Part shown: positions 1-7,476 of the stretch, one piece after another | Layout: each line of letters starts with the position of its first letter | How positions within the stretch are numbered: the stretch's first letter is position 1 | NCBI RefSeq assembly: GCF_000717715.1 | Contig: NZ_JOAI01000067.1 | Coordinates: 1 to 28,743 of the forward strand | Direction of reading: 5' to 3' | Source of the DNA: Streptomyces sp. NRRL B-24484 | GTDB lineage: Bacteria; Actinomycetota; Actinomycetes; Streptomycetales; Streptomycetaceae | Length of the DNA: 28,743 nucleotides | The notes under the pieces: generated by a model | The model's database searches: none | The model's input: only the letters and a program-made list of their open reading frames with translations | Told to the model about the DNA's origin: nothing | Made by a program: the position numbers and the translations under genes

Positions 1-63
1 AACGGCACACCGCTCGGCAAGACGAGAACCTCGCACCTCGCCGCTCTCGACCTGGCAGCTTGA
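1..63 (+). CDS. possible 3' end of a rightward gene (partial)
   Basis: Frame 1 is open from the first base to a TGA at 61-63 and reads as a 20-residue tail ending in HLAALDLAA. The stop abuts the stop of the leftward gene at 64, a normal tail-to-tail arrangement. The piece is far too short to assign a family, and an open frame of this length is common by chance at this GC content. The start lies outside the window. Confidence 0.25.
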   Translation, partial: NGTPLGKTRTSHLAALDLAA

Positions 64-546
64 TCACCCAACCCAGTTTGTGGATTTCCCAACGGAGTCC
101 TGGAAGACCGAGGTGGTGCCCTCCTCGGTCGCCCGGTAGTTCTCGGCCATCGCCTTGAGGCCGTCCGCGACGTAACGGACGGCCTCCGGCATGCCCTTGA
201 GACCCTTGAGCGTGTCGGTGCTGTACCGCAGGTAGCCCTTCTCGCCCTCCGCGAACTTCTTGCCGGACTCGTCGTTGCCCCACGGGGCCGTCGACTGGGT
301 GTGGTCGAGGAAGGCCGAGAGCCCGGTGACGAGTTGGGTGAGCTGGTCGGCCGCCGCGAGTACCGGGCTGACCGCGGCGCGGTACTGCTCGGGGTTCACC
401 TCGAAGCCGCTGCCCGCGGAGCCGCCGGACTGTGCAGCGGCGGCGGTGGTCGGCGCCAGCCGCTTGGCCTGGGCGTCGACGCCGGTCCGGTGCGCCGCCG
501 CGAGCGGGGTGGACTGCGTGGGGGACGCCTCCACCGCGTCGGCCCG

Positions 547-766
547 CAGACGGGCGGTGGGTTCGGTGAGGGGGACGCCGCGTTCCATGGGCTGGAGGCG
601 GGCGGTGGGTTCGGCCAGCGGGATGCCCTGCTCCATGGGCTGGAGGCGGGCGGTGGGTTCCGGTGGGTTCGGCCAGCGGGATGCCCTGCTCCATGGGCTG
701 CAGACGGGCGGTCGGCTCGGCCAGGGCGACGTGCTCCATCGGCTGGAGGCGGGCGGTCGGCTCGGC
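547..766 (-). repeat. 48-bp coding tandem repeat (about 4.5 copies)
   Basis: On the minus strand the unit encodes AEPTARLQPMEQGIPL. Copies read AEPTARLQPMEHVAL (one codon short), then AEPTARLQPMEQGIPL, then the copy interrupted by the 10-bp duplication, then AEPTARLQPMERGVPL, and finally a partial TEPTARL. The high identity of adjacent copies makes slippage or misassembly easy. Confidence 0.88.
651..670. repeat. perfect 10-bp tandem duplication causing a frameshift
   Basis: CGGTGGGTTC at 651-660 is followed immediately by an identical copy at 661-670. Other repeat units carry this string once. The extra 10 bases shift the frame of the WXG100-like gene, and deleting one copy restores a single frame from 874 to 64. 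Confidence 0.95.
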
Positions 767-895
767 GGTCGCCCAGATCTCGGTCGGCTGCGGCGCGGTC
801 TCCTGCAGGCGGGGGCTGCTCACGGTCTCGCGCAGCACGGCGTGGGCCTGCTCCGCGTCTGTCTGCTCATCCATGGTTCTGTCCAGTTCGGGCTG

Positions 896-930
896 GCCGT
901 CCGCCCGTTCTCGGGGAGCGGGCGGACGGC
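896..930 (-). terminator. hairpin terminator after the PPE-like gene
   Basis: GCCGTCCGCCCG (896-907) pairs perfectly with CGGGCGGACGGC (919-930), giving 12 bp around an 11-nt loop. It lies 46 nt past the stop of the 773-residue gene and about 20 nt before the next ATG, so it could terminate or attenuate read-through between the two secretion-substrate genes. There is no T run, as is usual in this group. Confidence 0.6.
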
Positions 931-975
931 GGCGGAGGGCTGCGGGTGGGCGGCGTCGTGCGCCGCCGGGTCGGG

Positions 976-3297
976 TTAGGAGGCCGCCGCGCCGCCCGGG
1001 GCGGCACCGTCCGCGCCGCCTGAGGTCGCGAGCCGGGCGAGCGCTGCCCGCAGGAACGGGCTCGGCACCTGGTAGCCGCCCTCCTCGCGGAGCGGCGCCC
1101 GCTCGGCGGGCTTGCCCTCGCCCTCCGCCCCCGACCCGGTGCCGGTGCCGGCGGGGGCCGCAGCGGTGTCGTCGTCCGGGCGGCCGCGGCGGGCAGCCAC
1201 CGACCGGGCGCGGTCGAGGTAGTCCCCGTCCGGCGAGGAGGACGTGCCGGTGCCCCCGCTGCGGTCGCCGTCGGTCGCCGCCGTCCCGCCGGCCCCGTCG
1301 CCGCCGGTGGCCGTGCCGGTGCCGCTGCCGCCGCCCGTTCCCGTGGTGGCTGCGTCCCCCGTGGCGGGCTCGCCGGGGCCGGCGAGTGCCGCGGCGCCGT
1401 CCGCGCCCGCCTCGGGGCCGAGCAGGGCGGTGGTCAGCTGGTTGAGCAGGGTGTGCTGCTCCGTGTGGGTCTCCGCGCCGACGGCGGGCTGGTCCTGCGG
1501 GGCCGGCCCCTCGGTGCGGGAGGCGTCGAGCCACCGGCGGCGCATCCGCTCCCAGTGGCGGTCGCCCTCCTCGCGCCGGACGGCCTGGCCGGTGATGCCG
1601 CGGTCGCCGAGCAGCGTCTCTTCCTCGTCCTCCAGCCCCTCGCAGCCGAAGCGGGTGGGCCGGAGGAAACGGTTGCCGCCGCGCTTCTCGCCGCGCCCGC
1701 CGGCTCCGCCCATGCCGCCCGGGGCGTGGGCCCCGGCCATGCCGGCGGGGCCGGTGCTGCGGCCGGTGGCGCCGCCGGCCTCGGAGCGGCCGTACCCGGC
1801 GGCGCCCGGGCCGGTGCCGCCGGCCCGGAGGCCGCCCTCGGCCCCGCCGATGCCACCGGCGCCGAGCCCGGCGCGCGTGGCGAACCCCTTGGCCGAGGCA
1901 CCGCCGCCGCCCAGACCGCCGACGCCACCACCGCCGAGTCCGCGGGCACCGGCCGCGCCGCCGCCGATGCCGCGCCCGCCGGCCGCCCCGCCGATGCCGC
2001 CGCCACCCGGACCACCGAGGCCGCGGGAGCCCGGCGCTCCACCGCCGAAGCCGCCCACACCGCCGGGGGTCAGCGGCTTGAAGGACCCCGAGGTGGGGCG
2101 CGTGCCGATCGTGCCGCCGCCGCGACCGCCGCCCGGGCCGCCGAGCCCACCGAACGGCATGCCGCCGATCATGCCGCCGGGGCCTCCGATCCCCGGGCTG
2201 CCCGGGGTCGGCGGGTTCCACGGGGCGAGCGCGCCGGAGCCGCCCTTGCCGCCCACACCGCTGAGGCCACCGGTGGAACCGGGCAGGTCGGAGAGGCCGG
2301 CCAGGCCGAGGCGGGGGGTGAGCGGTGAGAAGACGGGGGCGCCGCCGCCCCCGCCGGTCGCCGAGCCGCCGACACCGCCCATCCCGCCGGAGAAGGAAGC
2401 GGGCGTCGGCGGCTGGAAGGGCCGCAGGGAACTGAGTTGGGGCTTGTACGCGGCTGCGCCACCCGCGCCGGACCCACCGCCCGTCCCGAAGCCGCCCGGG
2501 GCTCCGCCGCCGAAGCCGGCGCCCGGCATGCCCGCCGAGGGCAGTCCGGCGGATGCGGGGTCGTACGGTGCCGACAGCGGCCCGGCCGGCATGCCGGGGG
2601 CGCCGGGCAGGGTGGCGCCGGTGGCCAGCGAGTCGATGCCGGTGGTGGCGGTGGGGTGCAGCAGCGTGGTCGGGTCGAGGGAGGCGTTCGGGGCGGTGGT
2701 GCGGGTGGGGGAGGTGCTGTCGCTCCCGCCGGAGCCGCCGAGCCGTGCCACCTGTCCGGCGCTGGTCATCCGCTCGACGTGGCCGGCGCTCTGCCGCAGC
2801 ATCGTGTCGATGCCGGTGCCGACCTGGCCGACGTAGGTGTTGTAGGTGTCCGCGGCCGTCTTGATGCCCTCGGACTGGGCGATGTCGTCGTGCTTCCCGG
2901 CCGGGTTCTGCTCCATGTACTCCTTGGCGTACTGGAGTTCGCGAACCATCTCGGACTTGGTCTGGCTGACGGCCTGGTGGGCCCCGCGCAGGGACTGGGC
3001 CATCGCGGCACCGGCGTCGAGGGTGGTCGCCGCGTGCGACTGGTCGCTGCCGGCGTACTTGTGCAGGTACCCCTGGAAGCTCTCGGCGGCCGCGCCGGAC
3101 ATGTTGGCCATGGCGCGGTTGGCGCTGGCGACGATGGTGCGGATGGCGGGTTCGGCGGCGGCGCTCCACGCCTCCCATGCGTCGGCGAGTTCCGCCAGCA
3201 GGTCTTCGTTCGCGTCGGGGAAGACGACACCGGATCCGTGTTCGTTGCTCTGGACGACCTTCAGCACTTCGGCGAGGTCGGGCGGCAGCACGATCAT
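976..3297 (-). CDS. PPE/WXG100-like protein with long Gly-rich region, 773 aa
   Basis: ATG at 3297 begins MIVLPPDLAEVLK. Residues ~1-185 are a helical domain of the WXG100-like type found in large actinobacterial type VII substrates (LADAWEAWSAAAEPAI near 37-52, then several amphipathic helices). Residues ~190-250 are a Pro/Thr-rich linker. Residues ~255-545 are extremely Gly-rich (GGLGGPGG, GIGGAAGG and similar), interrupted by short GSFKPLTPGG and PRLGLAGLSD blocks. The C-terminal ~230 residues include an acidic/basic block (CEGLEDEEETLLGDRG, HWERMRRRWLDA), a Gly/Thr/Asp-rich spacer and a conserved-looking tail YQVPSPFLRAALARL. Such proteins are exported by, or sit beside, ESX systems in Streptomyces; its own function is unknown. 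The predicted ribosome site (GAGAG) is weak. It follows a WXG100-like gene 146 nt upstream. The domain reading is firm; secretion is inferred. Confidence 0.85.
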   Translation of the reverse strand: MIVLPPDLAEVLKVVQSNEHGSGVVFPDANEDLLAELADAWEAWSAAAEPAIRTIVASANRAMANMSGAAAESFQGYLHKYAGSDQSHAATTLDAGAAMAQSLRGAHQAVSQTKSEMVRELQYAKEYMEQNPAGKHDDIAQSEGIKTAADTYNTYVGQVGTGIDTMLRQSAGHVERMTSAGQVARLGGSGGSDSTSPTRTTAPNASLDPTTLLHPTATTGIDSLATGATLPGAPGMPAGPLSAPYDPASAGLPSAGMPGAGFGGGAPGGFGTGGGSGAGGAAAYKPQLSSLRPFQPPTPASFSGGMGGVGGSATGGGGGAPVFSPLTPRLGLAGLSDLPGSTGGLSGVGGKGGSGALAPWNPPTPGSPGIGGPGGMIGGMPFGGLGGPGGGRGGGTIGTRPTSGSFKPLTPGGVGGFGGGAPGSRGLGGPGGGGIGGAAGGRGIGGGAAGARGLGGGGVGGLGGGGASAKGFATRAGLGAGGIGGAEGGLRAGGTGPGAAGYGRSEAGGATGRSTGPAGMAGAHAPGGMGGAGGRGEKRGGNRFLRPTRFGCEGLEDEEETLLGDRGITGQAVRREEGDRHWERMRRRWLDASRTEGPAPQDQPAVGAETHTEQHTLLNQLTTALLGPEAGADGAAALAGPGEPATGDAATTGTGGGSGTGTATGGDGAGGTAATDGDRSGGTGTSSSPDGDYLDRARSVAARRGRPDDDTAAAPAGTGTGSGAEGEGKPAERAPLREEGGYQVPSPFLRAALARLATSGGADGAAPGGAAAS

Positions 3298-3443
3298 GAC
3301 GAGTCGCTCTCTTGGGCTGGCCGGCTGGCCTGGGACGGGGGACCCGAGTCGGCGGGGATCGCCCGCTCGGACTCGGTGCTCTTGGACATGTGACGTTGCG
3401 TCGGACGGATCGGCGCCGGGGCGGCGCGTCCGGAACGGCAGGC

Positions 3444-4220
3444 TCAGATGAGCATGTTGCGTCCCCCGCCGTGCAGCGGCGGGTCCACGTCGTCGTCCGC
3501 GTGCTTGTTGTACGAGAGGTCGGGGGCGTCGGGGGTGTGGAAGGCGGGCTCGGGGGCGTGGTGCGTCGGCAGCGTGACCGGCTCGGGGGGCCTGATGCCG
3601 TCGACGGTGCGCAGCGGTTCGGCGAGCGGTAGGCCGATCGTCGCGCGGTGCCGCTCGGAGACCGGTACGTCGTCGACGGTGCGCAGCGGTTCGGCGAGCG
3701 GTAGGCCGATCGTCGCGCGGTGCCGCTCGGAGACCGGTACGCCGTCCACGGCACGCAGCGGCTCGGTGGCCGGGATCCCGTCGACCGCGGCGAGCGGTGA
3801 CGCCGGGGTGCCCGGGACGGTCGACAGCAGGGTGGTGGAGACCGGCGAGGCGAGGGTGCCGGCCTCCGCGCCGCGGCCGCCGTTCAGCCGGGTGAGCTCG
3901 GCGGTCTGGGTCGCCTCGGTCTCCCGGTAGCGCTGCACCATGAGTTCGAGGTTGGCGGCCATCTGCGCGGAGTTCTGCAGGTAGGCCTTGACCCCCTCGA
4001 AGACCTGCTTCTGGTGCTCGGGGAGCCCGCCGACCGAGGAGGTACCGCCGTTCAGCGACTTGCCGACGGCCTCGCTGCCGTAGGCGGTCGGCTTGATCTG
4101 GTTGATCACCGCCTCCAGCCGTGCCGTCGGCGCCTCCAGGTCGTCGAGCATGGCCCGGATCGCCTTGGTGGCCGCCTCCACCTCTTCGAGGTCGATCTTG
4201 AAGGACGACGAACCGCTCAT
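3444..4220 (-). CDS. WXG100-like protein with C-terminal 24-residue repeats, 258 aa
   Basis: ATG at 4220 (MSGSSSFKIDLEEVE) follows a G-rich ribosome site (GGTGGGGG) about 6 nt upstream. Residues ~8-110 form two helices of WXG100 type with TAYGSEAVGK at the turn, so Tyr takes the usual Trp place. They end in YRETE (98-102), matching the YxxxD/E type VII export signal. Residues ~145-225 carry tandem repeats built on VPVSERHRATIGLPLAEPLR, two of which are nearly identical in DNA. The tail is Pro/His/Asp-rich and ends GGGRNMLI. The repeat core G-[IL]-P-L-A-E-P recurs in the broken gene at 64-874, where it precedes the helical domain instead. It sits between the WD40 gene and the PPE-like gene. 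It is likely a secreted or secretion-partner protein; the target is unknown. Confidence 0.85.
   Translation of the reverse strand: MSGSSSFKIDLEEVEAATKAIRAMLDDLEAPTARLEAVINQIKPTAYGSEAVGKSLNGGTSSVGGLPEHQKQVFEGVKAYLQNSAQMAANLELMVQRYRETEATQTAELTRLNGGRGAEAGTLASPVSTTLLSTVPGTPASPLAAVDGIPATEPLRAVDGVPVSERHRATIGLPLAEPLRTVDDVPVSERHRATIGLPLAEPLRTVDGIRPPEPVTLPTHHAPEPAFHTPDAPDLSYNKHADDDVDPPLHGGGRNMLI
3601..3744 (-). repeat. two 72-bp coding direct repeats
   Basis: Copies at 3601-3672 and 3673-3744 are nearly identical and diverge only in the last dozen bases (GTCGTCGAC versus GCCGTCCAC). Each encodes one 24-residue unit. Two more diverged half-units (DGIPATEPLRAVDG, and the unit running into DGIRPPEP) flank them in the protein. 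Confidence 0.92.
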
Positions 4221-4289
4221 GATGTGCCCCCACCCCAGTTCCGCCAGGCTCTCGCCTGCCTGTGCCGGCCGCGCTGCCGCGCCGCCGGT

Positions 4290-4319
4290 GGGCCGGCCCG
4301 CCGCACTGCGGGCCGGCCC
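4290..4319 (-). terminator. hairpin terminator after the WD40 gene
   Basis: GGGCCGGCCCGC (4290-4301) and GCGGGCCGGCCC (4308-4319) form a perfect 12-bp stem with a 6-nt loop. It lies 35 nt past the WD40 stop and about 70 nt before the next gene, so the WXG100-like gene may have its own promoter in 4221-4289. Confidence 0.65.
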
Positions 4320-4354
4320 TTCGGTCGATCGGTCGTGGCCGTCGGGTGCGCCGC

Positions 4355-6637
4355 TCAGAGAGCGGTCGCACCGTCCGGACCGACCGTGTACAGGCCCGTG
4401 TCGCCGAACGCGATCGCGAGCGGCACCCGGTCCACCTCCGCCTCGTTCAACAGCGCACCGCTGGAGACGTGCCAGAGCCGCAGCACCGCCTGCTGGTCGC
4501 CGCAGGCCAGCAGGGCCTCGCCGTCGAGGTCCTGCAGGGTGATGCTGCGCACCGCGGCGCCGCCGCCGGTGAACTCGCCGACCGCCGTGCCGTCGCCGGC
4601 GTCCCAGATCCGCAGGACGCCGTCGCCGCCGCCGGCGGCCAGCACCTCGCGGCCGCCGATCCGCCCGAAGGTGAGCACCTCCACCGGTCCGGCCGTGCCC
4701 GCGAGTTCGAGCAGCGGGAGGCCGAGGGCGGCGTCCCACAGCCCGACCCGCCCGGCCGGTCCGCCGGTGGCGACGACCTGGTGGCCCGCCACCTCGGCGG
4801 CCGCGAGGGCCGTCACGCCGTCGCGGTCGGCGGTGAAGCGGCGCAGCTGGGCGCCGCCGAGCGCGTCGCGCACCCGGACCGTGCCGTCGCGGCCGGCCGA
4901 GACCAGCAGCGCCGGTGCGTCCCCGGCGGGTGGGCAGAAGGCGAGGCCGGAGACGGCCCCGGTGTGCGGGGTCGGCAGCGGGAGGTCGGTGCCGGTGGCG
5001 GCGTCGAGGCAGCGCACGGCGCCCGAGGCGGTGCCGCAGACGAGCACCGGACCGGCGTCCGCGGGGCAGACGGCGAGCGAGGTCACCGGGCCGCCGTCGG
5101 CGGCCGCGGTCCACGGTCCGGCGGCACCCGTGGGGTCCAGCAGCCGTACGGTGCCGTCGCCGTGGCCGACGGCCAGTCGCGTCCGGCCGTCGAGTTCGAG
5201 GGCGGCGAGGGCGTTGACCGGGTGGCCGCCGGGCGCCGTGAGTTCGGCGACCCGGGTGAAGCCGGACGGGTCCCACAGCACCACGGTGCCGTGCTCGTCG
5301 CCGACCGCGAGGACCCGGCGGCCGTCGTGGTCCAGTGCGGCGAGCGCGGTGAGCCAGCCCTGGCGGGTGGGGCGGCCGTCGACGGCCGTCCCGGAGTAGA
5401 CGTCCCACAGGCGGAGGGTGCCGTCGAGAGCGCAGGAGGCGAGCAGCGGGTCGCCGTCCGAGGGCAGGAAGGCCAGGCCGGTGACGGAGGCGGAGTGGCC
5501 GGTGAGGACGGCGACGGGCTGGCCGGTGGCGAGGTCCCAGAGGCGGACGGTCGCGTCGGCGCCGGCCGAGGCCAGTACGGCCTGGTTGCCGAGGGCGAGG
5601 ACGGCGAGCGCGGTGATCCGGTCGGTGTGGCCGACGAGGAGGTGGAGCTGTTCGCCGGTGGCGGTGTCCCAGACCCGGACGAGGCCGTCGGTGCCGCCGG
5701 CGGCGAGCAGGTCCAGGTCGGCGCAGCGGGCGTGGCAGAGCGCGTCGGCGCCGGCCCCGGCGACGGGAAGCAGGCCGAGGCCGCGGCCGTCGGCGGTGCG
5801 CCAGGCGCGGATCTCGCCGGCCCGGCCGGCGGAGAAGGCGAGCGGGACGCCGTGCACCGTGGCGGCGGCGACGGCCTGGGAGCCCTCGCCGCCGGCCGTG
5901 CCGTGCAGCAGGTCGCCGCTGACGGCGTCCCAGACCTGGACGGCGCCGTCCTCGCCGCCGACCGCGAACAGTTCGCGGCCGTCCGCGGGGCCGAGGGCCA
6001 CAGCGGTGGGCAGGACGCCGGCGTCGGTGCCGGAGCCGCCGAGCGCGGTGCCGTCGTCGAGCGCGGTCAGGCCGAAGCCCTCGCCGGGCCGGGCGAGCGC
6101 GTAGGCGGGGCGGCCGCCGACGGAGCCGACCGCGGCGGCCGGTCGGCCGGCGCCGGCGGTCCCGCCGTCGCGGTCGGGCTCCGGCCGGTCGAAGTGGACG
6201 AGGGCGGCGGGCAGCAGTGCCGCCGCGGCGGGGTCGAGGGCCTGGGCGGCGAGGACCTCCAGGGCCCGGGCGATGCCGGGGACGGGGACGCCCGCGGCGT
6301 CGTCCCAGACGGCGTCGACGCCGGACGGCATCCCGGTGGCGGACAGGCGACGCGAAGGTGTCGCCGCGGGGCCGGCACCGGCTGTGACCTGCGCATTTCC
6401 CGGTGCCGCCGATGAGAGCGCTTTCAAGACCCGCGTCAAGAAGACCCGGTCGATGCGACCGCTTCTGAACGCGCGGCCGCCGGCCGTGACGCGCTCCACC
6501 CGGAACTCGCCCGTCGCCCCGACGGCCAGGTCGATCCGGCCGGCCTCCGGGCCCTCGACGGGCGCGGTGAACCGCAGCAGGTCGGAATCGTCCCGGGGTG
6601 CCGTCTCCGTGGACGGCGCATCAGTTCCCCCCGACAT
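4355..6637 (-). CDS. WD40-repeat beta-propeller protein, 760 aa
   Basis: The start chosen is ATG 6637 (MSGGTDAPSTETAPRD) because AGGGAGGGGA at 6642-6651 is a strong ribosome site; an in-frame ATG at 6694 lacks one. Residues ~1-200 are a non-propeller N-terminal region I do not recognise. From ~210 on there are about 12 blades ending in WD-type dipeptides (VQVWDAVSG, VRVWDTATG, VRLWDLATG, LRLWDVYSG, VVLWDPSG, LRIWDAGDG, LRLWHVSSG) with GH dipeptides (LLVGHTDRIT, VLTGHSASVT), enough for roughly two propellers. There is no signal peptide, membrane segment or kinase domain. WD40 propellers usually act as binding scaffolds. Its place directly before three type-VII-like substrate genes in the same direction suggests a partner or regulator role in that system; this is inference from position. 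Confidence 0.92.
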   Translation of the reverse strand: MSGGTDAPSTETAPRDDSDLLRFTAPVEGPEAGRIDLAVGATGEFRVERVTAGGRAFRSGRIDRVFLTRVLKALSSAAPGNAQVTAGAGPAATPSRRLSATGMPSGVDAVWDDAAGVPVPGIARALEVLAAQALDPAAAALLPAALVHFDRPEPDRDGGTAGAGRPAAAVGSVGGRPAYALARPGEGFGLTALDDGTALGGSGTDAGVLPTAVALGPADGRELFAVGGEDGAVQVWDAVSGDLLHGTAGGEGSQAVAAATVHGVPLAFSAGRAGEIRAWRTADGRGLGLLPVAGAGADALCHARCADLDLLAAGGTDGLVRVWDTATGEQLHLLVGHTDRITALAVLALGNQAVLASAGADATVRLWDLATGQPVAVLTGHSASVTGLAFLPSDGDPLLASCALDGTLRLWDVYSGTAVDGRPTRQGWLTALAALDHDGRRVLAVGDEHGTVVLWDPSGFTRVAELTAPGGHPVNALAALELDGRTRLAVGHGDGTVRLLDPTGAAGPWTAAADGGPVTSLAVCPADAGPVLVCGTASGAVRCLDAATGTDLPLPTPHTGAVSGLAFCPPAGDAPALLVSAGRDGTVRVRDALGGAQLRRFTADRDGVTALAAAEVAGHQVVATGGPAGRVGLWDAALGLPLLELAGTAGPVEVLTFGRIGGREVLAAGGGDGVLRIWDAGDGTAVGEFTGGGAAVRSITLQDLDGEALLACGDQQAVLRLWHVSSGALLNEAEVDRVPLAIAFGDTGLYTVGPDGATAL

Positions 6638-6702
6638 CAGGGTCCCCTCCCTCTCGACGGGCGAGCCCGTCCTCGTGCGTGCCATGCAGAACACCCCCGT
6701 GC

Positions 6703-6719
6703 ATCTGACGGTACGTCAG
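6703..6719. promoter_or_regulatory. inverted repeat CTGACG-GTA-CGTCAG (possible operator)
   Basis: CTGACG (6705-6710) and CGTCAG (6714-6719) are perfect 6-bp arms around GTA, preceded by AT. It lies about 70-80 nt upstream of the WD40 start and overlaps the stop of the acetyltransferase. The short spacer is better suited to a dimeric protein site than to an RNA hairpin. I recall similar CTGACG-N3-CGTCAG repeats being scattered in Streptomyces promoters but cannot name the protein. Confidence 0.45.
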
Positions 6720-7285
6720 CACAGGTCCCCGGGTGTCAGCGTCGCGTGTACGGCATCGTGCAGGGCCTGCGTCCGCGAACTGCGGAACAGCCCGGGCCGG
6801 AATCCGGCGCGGCGGAATCCGATGTAGGCACCAACTACCTGAACAGGCATGTTATCTGCCGCAGCGTACGCGTCAATCCGGCTCAGTTCGAGCTGTTCGA
6901 AGCCGAAGCGGCAGAGCGAGCGCAGGGCGGAGGTGGCCGTTCTGAGGCTCCGCGCCTCGGGGAGCAGCCACACTGCGGCCTCCGCGGCGCCCTCGTCGGG
7001 GCGCAGGTCGACGAGTTCGGCCCAGCCGACGGCGCTGCCGTCCGTGACCGATGCCACAGTGAAGTAGGCCGCCCGGTCGAGTGCCCAGAGGCGTGCCGGG
7101 ATGTCGGCGAGCCAGCGCTCGGCCGCGTCGAGGTCCTGATGGGGGATCACCCCCTGCATGAACTCGCGGACCAGCGGGTCGCGGGTGCCGGCCAGGACGG
7201 TCGCGGCGTCCGCGGCCCCGGGCCGGCGGAGCACCACCGGGCCGTCGGCCAGTTCGGGTACGGGCAGGGAGCTCAGGCGACGCAC
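6716..7285 (-). CDS. GNAT-family N-acetyltransferase (RimJ/RimL-like), 189 aa
   Basis: GTG at 7285 (VRRLSSLPVPELADGPVVLRR) has an excellent ribosome site, AAGGAGG, with 7-nt spacing. The fold is read from LRRPGAADAATVL at the N-terminus, the central strand SAVGWAELVDLRPDEGAAEAAVWLLPEA region, and the C-terminal IDAYAAADNMPVQVVGAYIGFRRAGFRPG segment, which is typical of acetyltransferases acting on protein N-termini, amino acids or drugs. The acetyl-CoA loop that normally reads R/Q-x-x-G-x-G/A is replaced by EARSLRTATSALRSL, with no glycines, so cofactor binding may be altered or lost. It is 78 nt upstream of the WD40 gene in the same direction, so read-through is possible. The substrate cannot be told from sequence. 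Confidence 0.85.
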   Translation of the reverse strand: MRRLSSLPVPELADGPVVLRRPGAADAATVLAGTRDPLVREFMQGVIPHQDLDAAERWLADIPARLWALDRAAYFTVASVTDGSAVGWAELVDLRPDEGAAEAAVWLLPEARSLRTATSALRSLCRFGFEQLELSRIDAYAAADNMPVQVVGAYIGFRRAGFRPGLFRSSRTQALHDAVHATLTPGDLC

Positions 7286-7290
7286 CGTCA

Positions 7291-7318
7291 GACCTCCTTG
7301 CCGCTCTGCCCGATCATA
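7291..7318 (-). promoter_or_regulatory. -10 element and ribosome site for the acetyltransferase
   Basis: On the minus strand TATGAT (7318-7313) matches a -10 box, placing a start of transcription near 7305 and a leader of about 20 nt that contains AGGAGG. The -10 lies in a short direct repeat, CGATCATA/CGATCATG (7311-7326). No good -35 is visible. Confidence 0.45.
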
Positions 7319-7476
7319 CGATCATGCGACCATGACCTGCGGCATCCGCCGACCGGCCGAAACACCACCCGCCGACCGGCGGGCCGCTCATCCCCCCGTT
7401 CGGCGGGTCGCTCCCCGCCGAAGGGCCAGGGCCGTACACGACCGGTCGGCGCCGCCGTGCCCCGTCCCGGGAACGG

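Larger units (their letters stand above)
64..874 (-). pseudogene. WXG100-like secretion substrate with N-terminal 16-residue repeats, frameshifted
   Basis: Reading leftward, an ATG at 874 opens a frame (MDEQTDAEQAH...) that enters a tandem repeat AEPTARLQPMEQGIPL. It then loses frame at a 10-bp duplication (651-670). Removing those 10 bases joins it to the downstream frame, ending at 64, and gives 266 residues. The C-terminal ~115 residues look like a WXG100/ESX helical hairpin: WGNDESGKKF at the turn (WxG position), then a second helix ending in YRATE, which fits the YxxxD/E type VII secretion signal. As sequenced, a shorter product could start at the internal ATG at 636 (190 residues, with a complete WXG-like domain). 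The ribosome site before 874 is weak (GGACAG). It follows the PPE-like gene in the same direction, with a hairpin in between, and is probably a secreted partner of that protein. The repeats and helical domain are seen directly; secretion is inferred. Confidence 0.7.

Noticed and set aside
1244..2836. Long Pro-rich plus-strand frame opposite the Gly-rich gene
   Set aside because: It is the complement of GGN codons (NCC, read as Pro-rich), with no start site; it is a composition artefact.
976..4371. 1131-codon minus-strand open frame
   Set aside because: Only the part from 3297 down is the real PPE-like gene; the upstream Arg-rich portion is a shadow of the WXG100-like gene at 3444-4220.
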